Shown piece by piece: positions 1-6,678 of a stretch of 10,810 bases of DNA (positions within the stretch are counted from its first letter, which is position 1; the number at the start of each line of letters is the position of its first letter). The stretch comes from Oscillospiraceae bacterium (GTDB lineage Bacteria; Bacillota; Clostridia; Oscillospirales; Ruminococcaceae), in NCBI GenBank assembly GCA_031285945.1, contig JAITVF010000003.1, forward strand, positions 1 through 10,810, in the 5' to 3' direction. The position numbers and the translations under genes are program-made. The notes under the pieces are model-generated. The model was given only the letters and a program-made list of their open reading frames with translations. It was not told the DNA's origin and did not search any database.

Positions 1-1
1 C

Positions 2-304
2 ATACCCGAGGATCACCCCATAACCCGCGCCATGGAAGAAGCCCACAGGGGCCTTTACGGCGGCGAGCGGATGGGAGCGCCCGAAACCCTTGAGGCAAGG
101 CGCGCCCGCCCCCTGACCGACAAATGGACCTTTTCAACCAACGGGGTTACCATCATGGGTCGCAACGGCATCCCCTGCATAGGCATGGGCCCCGGCGCCG
201 AGGCACAGGCTCACGCCCCAAATGAGAAGACCTGGAAGCAGGATCTTGTAACCTGCGCGGCCGTTTTTGCCGCCCTGCCCTCTGTTTATACGAATAACCT
301 GTAA
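2..304 (+). CDS. ygeY: YgeY-type M20 family hydrolase, 3' end only
   Basis: This is the C-terminal 100 codons of a gene that begins before the window; the frame is open from base 2 to the TAA at 302-304. The visible part reads as the end of an M20/ArgE-DapE-type zinc amidohydrolase: a Gly-rich strand ('[14 protein letters not shown]', residues 62-75 of the fragment), with His71 in the position of the last metal ligand of M20 enzymes and the following Asn-Glu typical of the YgeY family ('putative selenium metabolism hydrolase'). Full-length YgeY is about 400 residues, so roughly three quarters is missing. In E. coli YgeY sits beside YgeX, YgeW, HyuA and carbamate kinase and is thought to hydrolyse a ureido/diaminopropionate-type intermediate of anaerobic purine breakdown. 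The immediate downstream ygeW supports this assignment. A generic M20 peptidase is the alternative; context makes it unlikely. Confidence 0.85.
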   Translation: MPEDHPITRAMEEAHRGLYGGERMGAPETLEARRARPLTDKWTFSTNGVTIMGRNGIPCIGMGPGAEAQAHAPNEKTWKQDLVTCAAVFAALPSVYTNNL

Positions 305-306
305 AT

Positions 307-342
307 AATCTTAGAACCCGTACTCGCGGGTTATTAATCTTA
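307..342 (+). other. small hairpin and direct repeat between ygeY and ygeW
   Basis: The 58-base gap holds a 6-bp inverted repeat, AACCCG (315-320) and CGGGTT (327-332), with a 6-base loop. It is flanked by two copies of AATCTTA (307-313 and 336-342). The stem is too short and lacks a T run, so it is not a convincing terminator. It could be an mRNA processing or stability element, or chance. The ygeW ribosome binding site (GGCGGAG, 348-354) follows 8 bases before the ATG. Confidence 0.3.
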
Positions 343-362
343 AGAAAGGCGGAGACCTTGCC

Positions 363-1553
363 ATGAATATTGATTATTTTACACACAGGCTCGAAAAGCT
401 CAAGACTGATAAAATGTACCAAAACGATTTTTTCCTGACCTGGGAGAAGACCGACGATGAGATCGCGGCGCTTTTCGCCGTAGCCGACGCGCTGCGTCAC
501 CTGCGGGAGAACAACATCTCCGCGAGAATTTTCGACAGCGGCCTCGCGGTAAGCCTCTTTAGGGACAACTCTACGCGCACCCGGTTTTCCTTCGCCTCGG
601 CCGCAAACCTTTTGGGGCTTGAGGTTCAGGACCTGGACGAGGGAAAGAGCCAGATCGCCCACGGCGAAACGGTGCGGGAAACCGCCAATATGATTTCCTT
701 TATGGCCGACGTAATCGGCATACGCGACGATATGTATATAGGCAAAGGCAACGCCTATATGCGGGAGGTCGCGCAGGCGGTGCAGCAGGGCTGCGAGGAG
801 GGGGTTCTCGAGCAGCGTCCCACCCTTGTAAACCTTCAGTGCGATATCGACCACCCCACGCAGTCTCTGGCCGATATGCTCCATGTAATCCATCATTTTG
901 GCGGGGTGGAGAATCTTAAGGGCAAAAAGATAGCCATGTCCTGGGCCTACTCCCCATCTTACGGCAAGCCGCTTTCGGTTCCACAGGGCATAATTGGACT
1001 GATGACCCGCTTTGGAATGGACGTCTGCCTCGCTCACCCCGAGGGCTACGAGGTCATGGCCGATGTTGAGGGGGTGGCCGCAAAAAATGCCGCGGGAGCC
1101 GGCGGGTCCTTTACCAGGACTAACAGCATGGCCGAGGCCTTTAAGGACGCCGACATAGTTTACCCCAAGAGCTGGGCGCCCTTCGCGGCCATGGAAAAGC
1201 GCACGAACCTTTACGCGGAGGGGGACGACGCGGGTATCAGGGCGCTGGAAAAGGAGCTTCTTTCCCAGAACGCGGGCCATAAGGACTGGGCCTGCACCGA
1301 GGAGATGATGAGGCTCACAAAAGGCGGCGACGCCCTTTACATGCACTGCCTGCCCGCCGACATAACCGGAGTAAGCTGCAAGGAGGGCGAGGTGGACGGC
1401 TCAGTCTTCGACCGCTACCGCAAGCCGCTTTATAAAGAGGCGGGCTTTAAGCCATATATTATAGCGGCTATGATTTTTCTTGCTAAGTGCAAGGACCCCG
1501 CCTCGGCGCTCTCGGCGCTGGCGAGTAACAACAGCGCGCGTCAAGTGAGATAA
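363..1553 (+). CDS. ygeW: knotted carbamoyltransferase YgeW
   Basis: A 396-residue member of the aspartate/ornithine carbamoyltransferase superfamily; the length equals that of E. coli YgeW. The carbamoyl-phosphate binding motif STRTR is at 70-74, the second motif HPTQS at 164-168 and HCLP at 328-331. Segments typical of the YgeW subgroup rather than OTCase/ATCase include 'DEGKSQIAHGETVRET' (92-107) and 'WAYSPSYGKPLSVP' (195-208). YgeW has a trefoil-knotted fold. In the proposed anaerobic purine pathway it works in the phosphorolytic direction, releasing carbamoyl phosphate from a ureido compound and leaving a diaminopropionate-type product; that direction is inferred from the neighbours. Start ATG 363 has a good ribosome binding site (GGAG at 351-354). 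The carbamate kinase gene begins 16 bases after the stop, and its ribosome binding site overlaps this TAA, which points to one operon. The protein should be cytosolic; I see no signal peptide. Confidence 0.95.
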   Translation: MNIDYFTHRLEKLKTDKMYQNDFFLTWEKTDDEIAALFAVADALRHLRENNISARIFDSGLAVSLFRDNSTRTRFSFASAANLLGLEVQDLDEGKSQIAHGETVRETANMISFMADVIGIRDDMYIGKGNAYMREVAQAVQQGCEEGVLEQRPTLVNLQCDIDHPTQSLADMLHVIHHFGGVENLKGKKIAMSWAYSPSYGKPLSVPQGIIGLMTRFGMDVCLAHPEGYEVMADVEGVAAKNAAGAGGSFTRTNSMAEAFKDADIVYPKSWAPFAAMEKRTNLYAEGDDAGIRALEKELLSQNAGHKDWACTEEMMRLTKGGDALYMHCLPADITGVSCKEGEVDGSVFDRYRKPLYKEAGFKPYIIAAMIFLAKCKDPASALSALASNNSARQVR

Positions 1554-1569
1554 AGGGGAGCGAATACCA

Positions 1570-2502
1570 ATGAAACGAATCGTACTGGCGCTGGGCGGCA
1601 ACGCCCTGGGCAACAACCTCGAAGAGCAGATGATAGCCGTAAAGAGCACCGCTAAGGTGATCGCCGACCTCATAGAAGAGGGCAACCAGCTTGTTATAAC
1701 CCACGGCAACGGCCCGCAGGTGGGAATGATCAATCTTGCCTTTGAGGCGGCCTCAAAAACAGAGGCAAAAACCCCGATGATTCCAATGTCGGTATGCGTG
1801 GCGATGAGCCAGGGCTATATCGGAAACGACCTGCAAAACTGCCTGCGCGAGGAGCTGCTTAACCGCGGAATAGATAAGACGGTGGCTACAATAGTCACCC
1901 AGGTGCTGGTGGACGAAAACGACCCCGCGTTTAAAAATCCCACCAAGCCCATAGGCTCTTTTTATACCGAGGAGGAAGCCGCCGAAATGTCGAAGCAGGG
2001 CTTCGACATGATGGAGGACGCCGGACGCGGCTGGCGCAGGGTGGTCGCTTCCCCGCGGCCTGTGGGCGTTGTTGAAAGCGAAGCGGTAAGAGCTCTGCTG
2101 GAGTCGGGCCAGGTACCTATAGCTGTGGGCGGCGGCGGAATCCCCGTGCGCAGTACGGGCGGCAACGGGCTTGAGGGCGCTTCCGCCGTAATAGACAAGG
2201 ACTTTGCCAGCGCTAAGCTTGCCGAAATACTTGAGGCCGATATGCTGGTAATACTCACGGCCGTAGAAAAGGTTGCGATTCGTTTCGGCACCCCTGAACA
2301 GGAATGGCTCAGCGAGCTTTCAATCGAAGAGGCCGAGCGCTACGTTGCCGAGGGGCATTTCGCCAAGGGCTCGATGCTTCCCAAGGTTGAGGCCGCGGTG
2401 CAGTTCGTAAGGTCTGGCCCGGGAAGACGCGCCCTTATAACAATGCTTTCAAAGGCAGGCGACGGACTCTCGGGTAAAACAGGAACAGTCATACACGCTT
2501 AG
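1570..2502 (+). CDS. arcC: carbamate kinase (ArcC/YqeA family)
   Basis: A 310-residue amino acid kinase-fold enzyme, the usual carbamate kinase length. Motifs: GGNA at 9-12, THGNGPQ at 44-50, AVGGGGIP at 185-192, the conserved VIDKD at 207-211 (Lys210, Asp211), and the C-terminal 'GHFAKGSMLPKVEAA' (262-276), which distinguishes carbamate kinases from other amino acid kinases. It converts carbamoyl phosphate and ADP to ATP, CO2 and ammonia in the cytosol. Directly behind ygeW it would consume the carbamoyl phosphate that YgeW releases, the substrate-level phosphorylation step of the pathway. In E. coli the equivalent gene is yqeA. Ribosome binding site AAGGGGAG (1553-1560) lies 9 bases before the ATG. 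No arginine deiminase or ornithine carbamoyltransferase gene is visible, so the arginine deiminase pathway is less likely here. Confidence 0.95.
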   Translation: MKRIVLALGGNALGNNLEEQMIAVKSTAKVIADLIEEGNQLVITHGNGPQVGMINLAFEAASKTEAKTPMIPMSVCVAMSQGYIGNDLQNCLREELLNRGIDKTVATIVTQVLVDENDPAFKNPTKPIGSFYTEEEAAEMSKQGFDMMEDAGRGWRRVVASPRPVGVVESEAVRALLESGQVPIAVGGGGIPVRSTGGNGLEGASAVIDKDFASAKLAEILEADMLVILTAVEKVAIRFGTPEQEWLSELSIEEAERYVAEGHFAKGSMLPKVEAAVQFVRSGPGRRALITMLSKAGDGLSGKTGTVIHA

Positions 2503-2514
2503 AGGGTGACCCAC

Positions 2515-3897
2515 ATGCTTGTTAAGAACGGACTTGTCGTCAATGAGGACGGGGTTCGAAAAGCTGATATCCGCATAGAAGGCGAGCTGGTCCGGGAAAC
2601 CGGGCCCTCCCTTTATCCGGGCGAGAACGAAGAGGTAATCGACGCGGGCGGCAAGCTCATAATTCCCGGCGGTGTCGACGTTCACACCCACATGGATCTC
2701 GATCTCGGGAGCGTCCGCGCGACCGACGACTTCTACACAGGTACGGTCGCGGCCGCCTTTGGCGGCACTACCACCATTGTGGATCACATGGCCTTCGGGC
2801 CGCCCGGATGCTCTATCCGCCGTCAGGTTGAGGAGTACCACCGTCTGGCGGGCGGAAGGGCGGTCGTAGATTACGGCTTTCACGGGGTTTTCGACCATGT
2901 GGACGATAATATTCTGAGCGAAATTCAAGAGCTTGCAGTGGAAGGGATAACCAGCCACAAGTTTTACCTCACCTATGGGGGAAAGCTTTCAGACCGGGAG
3001 GTCATGCGGCTTATGGACTGTGCCGCGGGCCTTAATATCCTGCTTTGCGTCCACGCCGAAAACGACGGCGCCGTTGAGTACCTGCGTGAAAAATACCGGG
3101 CCGAGGGTAAAACCTCGCCCATATGGCACGCGAAAAGCCGCCCGGCAGGGGCTGAGGCCGAGGCTGTGAGCCGTATGCTTTACTTGGCCGGCATGGCGGG
3201 CGACGCGCCCGTTTATATCGTGCACCTTTCCTGCAAGCAGTCGCTGGAAGCGATCCGCGGCGCGAGAGCGCGCGGGCAAAAGCGAATTTTTGCCGAGACC
3301 TGCCCCCAGTATTTATTGCTCGACGAAGCCCGTTATCTCAGGGAGGATTCGCTCAAGTACGTTATGAGCCCGCCACTTCGCCCGCGGGAAAATCTCGAGG
3401 CGCTGTGGGCTGGCGTAAACGGCGGCGAGATCGACGCCATAGCTACAGACCACTGCCCCTTCTTCTACTATAAAGAAAAGCAGCTGGGGAAAAACGACTT
3501 TACCAAAGCTCCGGGCGGAGCGCCGGGTGTGGAGGCAAGAATCCCCCTGATGCTCCGGGAGGTCGCGGCCGGCAGGATGACGGCCGAAAGGCTTGTGACC
3601 CTGTGCTGCGCCAATCCCGCGCGCCTTTTCGGACTTTATCCCAAAAAGGGAGTGATCGCCCCGGGGAGCGACGCTGATCTGGTAATTATAGATCCCGACG
3701 TCAAAACCGCGATGACCTTCGAAAGACTTCACGAAAACACCGATTATACCCCGTACGAGGGCTTAGAGCTTACGGGGTACCCGGTGACGACGGTCTCAAG
3801 GGGAGAGGTTATTGTAAGTGACGGACGCTTTACAGGGCTAAAAGGTCGGGGGAAATTCCTCAGGCGGTCGCTGCCCGAGCTTTCGTCGCGTGAGTAA
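2515..3897 (+). CDS. hyuA: dihydropyrimidinase/hydantoinase (HyuA)
   Basis: A 460-residue cyclic amidohydrolase of the D-hydantoinase/dihydropyrimidinase family. Numbered from ATG 2515, the binuclear metal site is complete: HTH (His57, His59), the lysine expected to be carboxylated (Lys149 in SHKFY), His180 (VHAEN), His237 (IVHLS) and Asp312 (ATDHCPF). It opens cyclic amide rings to N-carbamoyl products in the cytosol; in this cluster its substrate is probably a hydantoin-like intermediate of purine breakdown, as proposed for E. coli HyuA. I chose ATG 2515 because a Shine-Dalgarno-like GAGGGTGA ends 5 bases before it and the protein then begins MLVKNGLVV, as relatives do. A GTG at 2506 would add three residues but has no binding site of its own. 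The gene starts 12 bases after arcC and ends with three consecutive in-frame stops (TAA TAA TAG, 3895-3903). A true pyrimidine-degrading dihydropyrimidinase is the main alternative. Confidence 0.92.
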   Translation: MLVKNGLVVNEDGVRKADIRIEGELVRETGPSLYPGENEEVIDAGGKLIIPGGVDVHTHMDLDLGSVRATDDFYTGTVAAAFGGTTTIVDHMAFGPPGCSIRRQVEEYHRLAGGRAVVDYGFHGVFDHVDDNILSEIQELAVEGITSHKFYLTYGGKLSDREVMRLMDCAAGLNILLCVHAENDGAVEYLREKYRAEGKTSPIWHAKSRPAGAEAEAVSRMLYLAGMAGDAPVYIVHLSCKQSLEAIRGARARGQKRIFAETCPQYLLLDEARYLREDSLKYVMSPPLRPRENLEALWAGVNGGEIDAIATDHCPFFYYKEKQLGKNDFTKAPGGAPGVEARIPLMLREVAAGRMTAERLVTLCCANPARLFGLYPKKGVIAPGSDADLVIIDPDVKTAMTFERLHENTDYTPYEGLELTGYPVTTVSRGEVIVSDGRFTGLKGRGKFLRRSLPELSSRE

Positions 3898-3906
3898 TAA
3901 TAGAGC

Positions 3907-3940
3907 CGGGGCTATTTAGCCCCGTGTTCTTTGATTTTGA
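3907..3940 (+). terminator. stem-loop with T-rich tail after hyuA
   Basis: CGGGGCT (3907-3913) pairs perfectly with AGCCCCG (3918-3924) around the 4-base loop ATTT. TGTTCTTTGATTTTGA follows. The tail is T-rich but interrupted, so this looks like a moderate or leaky intrinsic terminator. It lies in the 58-base gap between hyuA and the molybdenum hydroxylase and would lower, rather than abolish, expression of the latter from the upstream promoter. I see no clear promoter of its own between the hairpin and the next gene. Confidence 0.55.
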
Positions 3941-3955
3941 TTAGGAGTGGACGGT

Positions 3956-6529
3956 TTGATCACATTTACCGTAAACGGCAAAAGCGCCTCGTGCCGGGCC
4001 GGGAAAAAGCTTATACGCTTCCTGCGCGACGATCTGCGCCTTACCTCTGTTAAGGAGGGGTGCGGCGAGGGGGCCTGCGGAACCTGCATGGTTCTCCTGG
4101 ACGGCAGGGCCACAAGAGCCTGCATACCCCTGACCGATAAGCTTGAAGGCAAAAGCGTGATAACGGTCGAGGGCCTTTCCCCCCGGGAAAAGGAGGTGTA
4201 CTCCTATGCCTTTGCGGCGGCGGGGGCGGTGCAGTGCGGGTTTTGCATCCCCGGCATGGTTATAAGCGCCAAGGGGCTTTTGGACGAGAACCCCGACCCC
4301 GGACCCGACAACGTTAAAAAGGCTATTCGCGGCAACATCTGCCGCTGTACCGGCTACGTAAAAATCGAGGAAGCGATACTTCTGGCGGCAAGGCTCCTGC
4401 GGGGGGGCGCGCCTATTCCCAAAAGGGAGTTTACGGGTAAGCTGGGGGAGGATTTCTTCAGGCTGGACGCCGTGGAAAAAATCCTCGGCTCCGGGCTTTA
4501 TGCCGACGACATTGAGCTCGGCGGCATGGCGTGGGCAAAGGCTCTGCGCTCAAAATACCCCAGAGCGAGAATACTTTCGATCGATACAAAAAAAGCCGAG
4601 GCTCATCCCGGCTGTATTCGGATTATTACGGCTAAGGACGTTCCCGGAGACATTAAGTGCGGCCATCTCGTAAAGGACTGGGACGCTTTAATCGCCGAGG
4701 GCGGCATAACCCGGTATCTGGGCGACGCGGTTGCCCTGGCGGTTGTGGAAAGTAAGGAAGCCCTTGAGGAAGTTCTATCTCTGATAGAGGTCGAATACGA
4801 GGAGCTTACGCCAGTGACCTCGCCATCCCAGGCTCTCTTGGAGGACGCGCCCAAAATTCACGAAAACGGAAATCTGTTAAGCCTTCAGGCCCTGTTGAGG
4901 GGCGACGCTGACGGGGCTATAGGGAAGGCGAGGCATGTTGTTACAAGGCATTACTCCCTCCCCTTTACCGAGCACGCCTTTATGGAGCCCGAGTGCGCGG
5001 TGGCGGCGCCCGAAGGGGAGGAAGGGCTTCTGCTTTACACCGGCGGGCAGGGGATATACGACGAGCGGCGGGAGATAAGCGGCCTGCTGGGAATCCCGCC
5101 TGAGAGGGTGCGGGTAAAATCGATGCTGGTGGGCGGGGGCTTCGGCGGCAAGGAGGATATGAGCGTTCAGCACCACGCCGCCCTCTGCGCGTTTATTTTA
5201 AAGCGTCCTGTCAAGGTGCTGTTTTCCCGCGCCGAAAGCCTTCTCGTCCACCCAAAGCGCCACGCCATGGAGATAGATTTTACCGTAGCCTGCGACGAAA
5301 ACGGTATACTCACGGCGGTAAAGGCTACGATTATCTCGGATACCGGAGCCTACGCGAGCCTTGGCGGGCCGGTGCTTCAGCGCGCCTGCACCCATGCCGG
5401 GGGGCCTTACAGCTTTAAGAATATTGATATCACCGGCAAGGCCGTGTACACCAACAACCCGCCGGCCGGGGCTTTTCGCGGCTTTGGGGTGACGCAGTCC
5501 GCCTTTGCCATGGAGTGCAGCCTCAACCTTTTGGCCGAAATGGTCGGAATTTCCCCTTGGGAGATACGCTTTCGCAACGCCGTGCGCCCCGGAGACACGC
5601 TCCCCAACGGCCAGATCGCCGATGAATCCACCGCCATGGCCCAGTGCCTTCTCGAAGTAAAGGAGGCGTACGAGGCCTCGCCACATACCGGGATTGCCTC
5701 CTGCTTTAAAAACGCGGGCTTGGGTGTGGGGGTTCCCGATACGGGCAGGTGCATACTCTCGGTGGAGGAGGGTAAAATCCACGTTAGGTCGAGCGCCGCC
5801 TGCATAGGGCAGGGGATGGCCACGGCGCTCACACAGCTTATTTGCGAGACCCTTGATATTCCCCCGGAGTATATTCTTGTCGAAGCGCCGGATACCGCGA
5901 GAACCCCAAACTCCGGCACCACCACCGCCTCGCGCCAGACGGTGTTTTCTGGCGAGGCCGCGGTTCTGGCTGCCCACAAGCTTTTGGCACAGGCGAAAAG
6001 CCTTTGCGCAAAAGCTCTTCCCGCAGCACTGAGCGAGCTCGAGGGCCGCGAGTATTACGGCGAATATAAGCCCGCCACCGACCCCATGGGCGGCGATAAG
6101 GAAAACCCCGTAAGCCACGTAGCCTACGGCTACGCTGCGCAGGTGGCCGAGCTGGACTCGGAGGGAAGGCTCGTTAAGGTAACGGCGGCGTACGACGCGG
6201 GAACCGTGGTCAACCCCAAATCGGCCCAGGGGCAGATCGAGGGCGGAATAATTATGGGTATGGGCTACGCGCTCACCGAGGATTTTCCGGTTGAGGGCGG
6301 CGTTCCCAAGGCCAAATACGGCACCCTCGGACTTATCCGCGCGCCACAGGCGCCGGTTATGGAAACAGTCTTTGTAACGGGGGAAGGGAGGCTTTGCGCG
6401 GCCCACGGGGCCAAGGGGCTGGGGGAGCTTGCCACCATCCCCACCGCACCGGCGATTCAGGGCGCCTATTACAGGCTCGACGGCGAGTTTCGCGATAAGC
6501 TTCCCATGAAAAACACTTATTACCGCTAA
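3956..6529 (+). CDS. xdhD: selenium-dependent xanthine dehydrogenase family molybdenum hydroxylase (XdhD-like)
   Basis: An 857-residue fusion of two [2Fe-2S] domains with the large molybdopterin-binding domains. Numbered from TTG 3956, the plant-ferredoxin-type cluster uses Cys36, Cys41, Cys44, Cys56 and the second cluster Cys94, Cys97, Cys129, Cys131. The a/b hammerhead starts near 165. Mo-cofactor motifs are TGGQG (362-366), GGGFGGKE (393-400), AFRGFG (506-511), CIGQG (616-620) and KGLGE (820-824). Glu344, Arg508 and Glu824 align with bovine xanthine oxidase Glu802, Arg880 and Glu1261, which favours a purine substrate. No FAD domain is present, so electrons must leave through another protein. 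The architecture fits the selenium-dependent xanthine dehydrogenase family (E. coli XdhD), where selenium is a labile ligand, not selenocysteine; there is no internal TGA. I chose TTG 3956 because AGGAG (3943-3947) ends 8 bases before it and the protein begins MITFTVNGK; GTG 3947 overlaps that binding site. Selenium dependence is inferred from family. Confidence 0.9.
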   Translation: MITFTVNGKSASCRAGKKLIRFLRDDLRLTSVKEGCGEGACGTCMVLLDGRATRACIPLTDKLEGKSVITVEGLSPREKEVYSYAFAAAGAVQCGFCIPGMVISAKGLLDENPDPGPDNVKKAIRGNICRCTGYVKIEEAILLAARLLRGGAPIPKREFTGKLGEDFFRLDAVEKILGSGLYADDIELGGMAWAKALRSKYPRARILSIDTKKAEAHPGCIRIITAKDVPGDIKCGHLVKDWDALIAEGGITRYLGDAVALAVVESKEALEEVLSLIEVEYEELTPVTSPSQALLEDAPKIHENGNLLSLQALLRGDADGAIGKARHVVTRHYSLPFTEHAFMEPECAVAAPEGEEGLLLYTGGQGIYDERREISGLLGIPPERVRVKSMLVGGGFGGKEDMSVQHHAALCAFILKRPVKVLFSRAESLLVHPKRHAMEIDFTVACDENGILTAVKATIISDTGAYASLGGPVLQRACTHAGGPYSFKNIDITGKAVYTNNPPAGAFRGFGVTQSAFAMECSLNLLAEMVGISPWEIRFRNAVRPGDTLPNGQIADESTAMAQCLLEVKEAYEASPHTGIASCFKNAGLGVGVPDTGRCILSVEEGKIHVRSSAACIGQGMATALTQLICETLDIPPEYILVEAPDTARTPNSGTTTASRQTVFSGEAAVLAAHKLLAQAKSLCAKALPAALSELEGREYYGEYKPATDPMGGDKENPVSHVAYGYAAQVAELDSEGRLVKVTAAYDAGTVVNPKSAQGQIEGGIIMGMGYALTEDFPVEGGVPKAKYGTLGLIRAPQAPVMETVFVTGEGRLCAAHGAKGLGELATIPTAPAIQGAYYRLDGEFRDKLPMKNTYYR

Positions 6530-6551
6530 ACAAACAGGCCGGAATTTTGAT

Positions 6552-6578
6552 ATTTCCCTCGCATTCGGCGGGGGAAAT
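6552..6578 (+). promoter_or_regulatory. strong 11-bp hairpin without a U tract
   Basis: Bases 6552-6562 pair with 6568-6578 around the loop ATTCG: 11 consecutive pairs, one of them a G-T wobble (6559/6571). It begins 22 bases after the hydroxylase stop codon. No T run follows on the + strand, and none on the other strand, so it is not a classical intrinsic terminator. It may protect the 3' end of the upstream mRNA, pause RNA polymerase, or form part of an attenuator with the next hairpin. Confidence 0.5.
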
Positions 6579-6606
6579 GCCGCGTTGCGGCGGGGAACCA
6601 CGGCAT
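6579..6606 (+). promoter_or_regulatory. second hairpin with competing pairing
   Basis: GCCGC (6579-6583) pairs with GCGGC (6587-6591) around GTT. The same left arm can instead pair in a longer-range stem, ATGCCG (6577-6582) with CGGCAT (6601-6606). The second pairing would also break the end of the preceding hairpin. Mutually exclusive stems of this kind can act as an RNA switch, but they are short and may be chance in GC-rich DNA. Confidence 0.25.
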
Positions 6607-6620
6607 CGTAATCGATATTT

Positions 6621-6640
6621 TATACTAATCAGCTATAGCT
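6621..6640 (+). promoter_or_regulatory. possible -10 box and 10-bp palindrome upstream of the response regulator
   Basis: TATACT (6621-6626), in an AT-rich patch, is a fair -10 hexamer. No recognisable -35 box lies 16-18 bases upstream (ACCACGG area), which would suit an activator-dependent promoter. AGCTATAGCT (6631-6640) is a perfect 10-bp palindrome just downstream, where an operator could sit. The position, in the only sizeable gap before a new gene group, is the main support. Confidence 0.3.
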
Positions 6641-6678
6641 CTGCTGGGATAGAATTCTGGGGAGGGAGGGGTCTGGTT

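Noticed and set aside
153..1346. 397-codon open frame on the minus strand
   Set aside because: It lies opposite ygeY/ygeW, shows no recognisable domain, and is explained by high GC and strong third-position bias of the real genes. The + strand frame has clear catalytic motifs.
363..2502. Arginine deiminase pathway (OTCase plus carbamate kinase)
   Set aside because: The transferase has YgeW-specific segments rather than ornithine carbamoyltransferase ones, there is no arginine deiminase or antiporter gene, and the neighbours belong to purine catabolism.
2506..2514. GTG start for hyuA
   Set aside because: There is no Shine-Dalgarno sequence upstream, and the GTG is itself within the binding site that serves ATG 2515.
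3956..6529. Selenocysteine in the hydroxylase
   Set aside because: There is no in-frame TGA; in this family selenium is a non-protein ligand.
5198..6601. 467-codon open frame on the minus strand
   Set aside because: It is opposite the Mo-binding domain of the hydroxylase, is rich in Arg/Gly/His without a recognisable fold or motif, and reads as a shadow frame.
6547..6678. N-terminal extension of the response regulator from ATG 6547
   Set aside because: The extension would be encoded by the hairpin region, has no homology to receiver domains, and lacks a ribosome binding site; TTG 6679 has a strong one.
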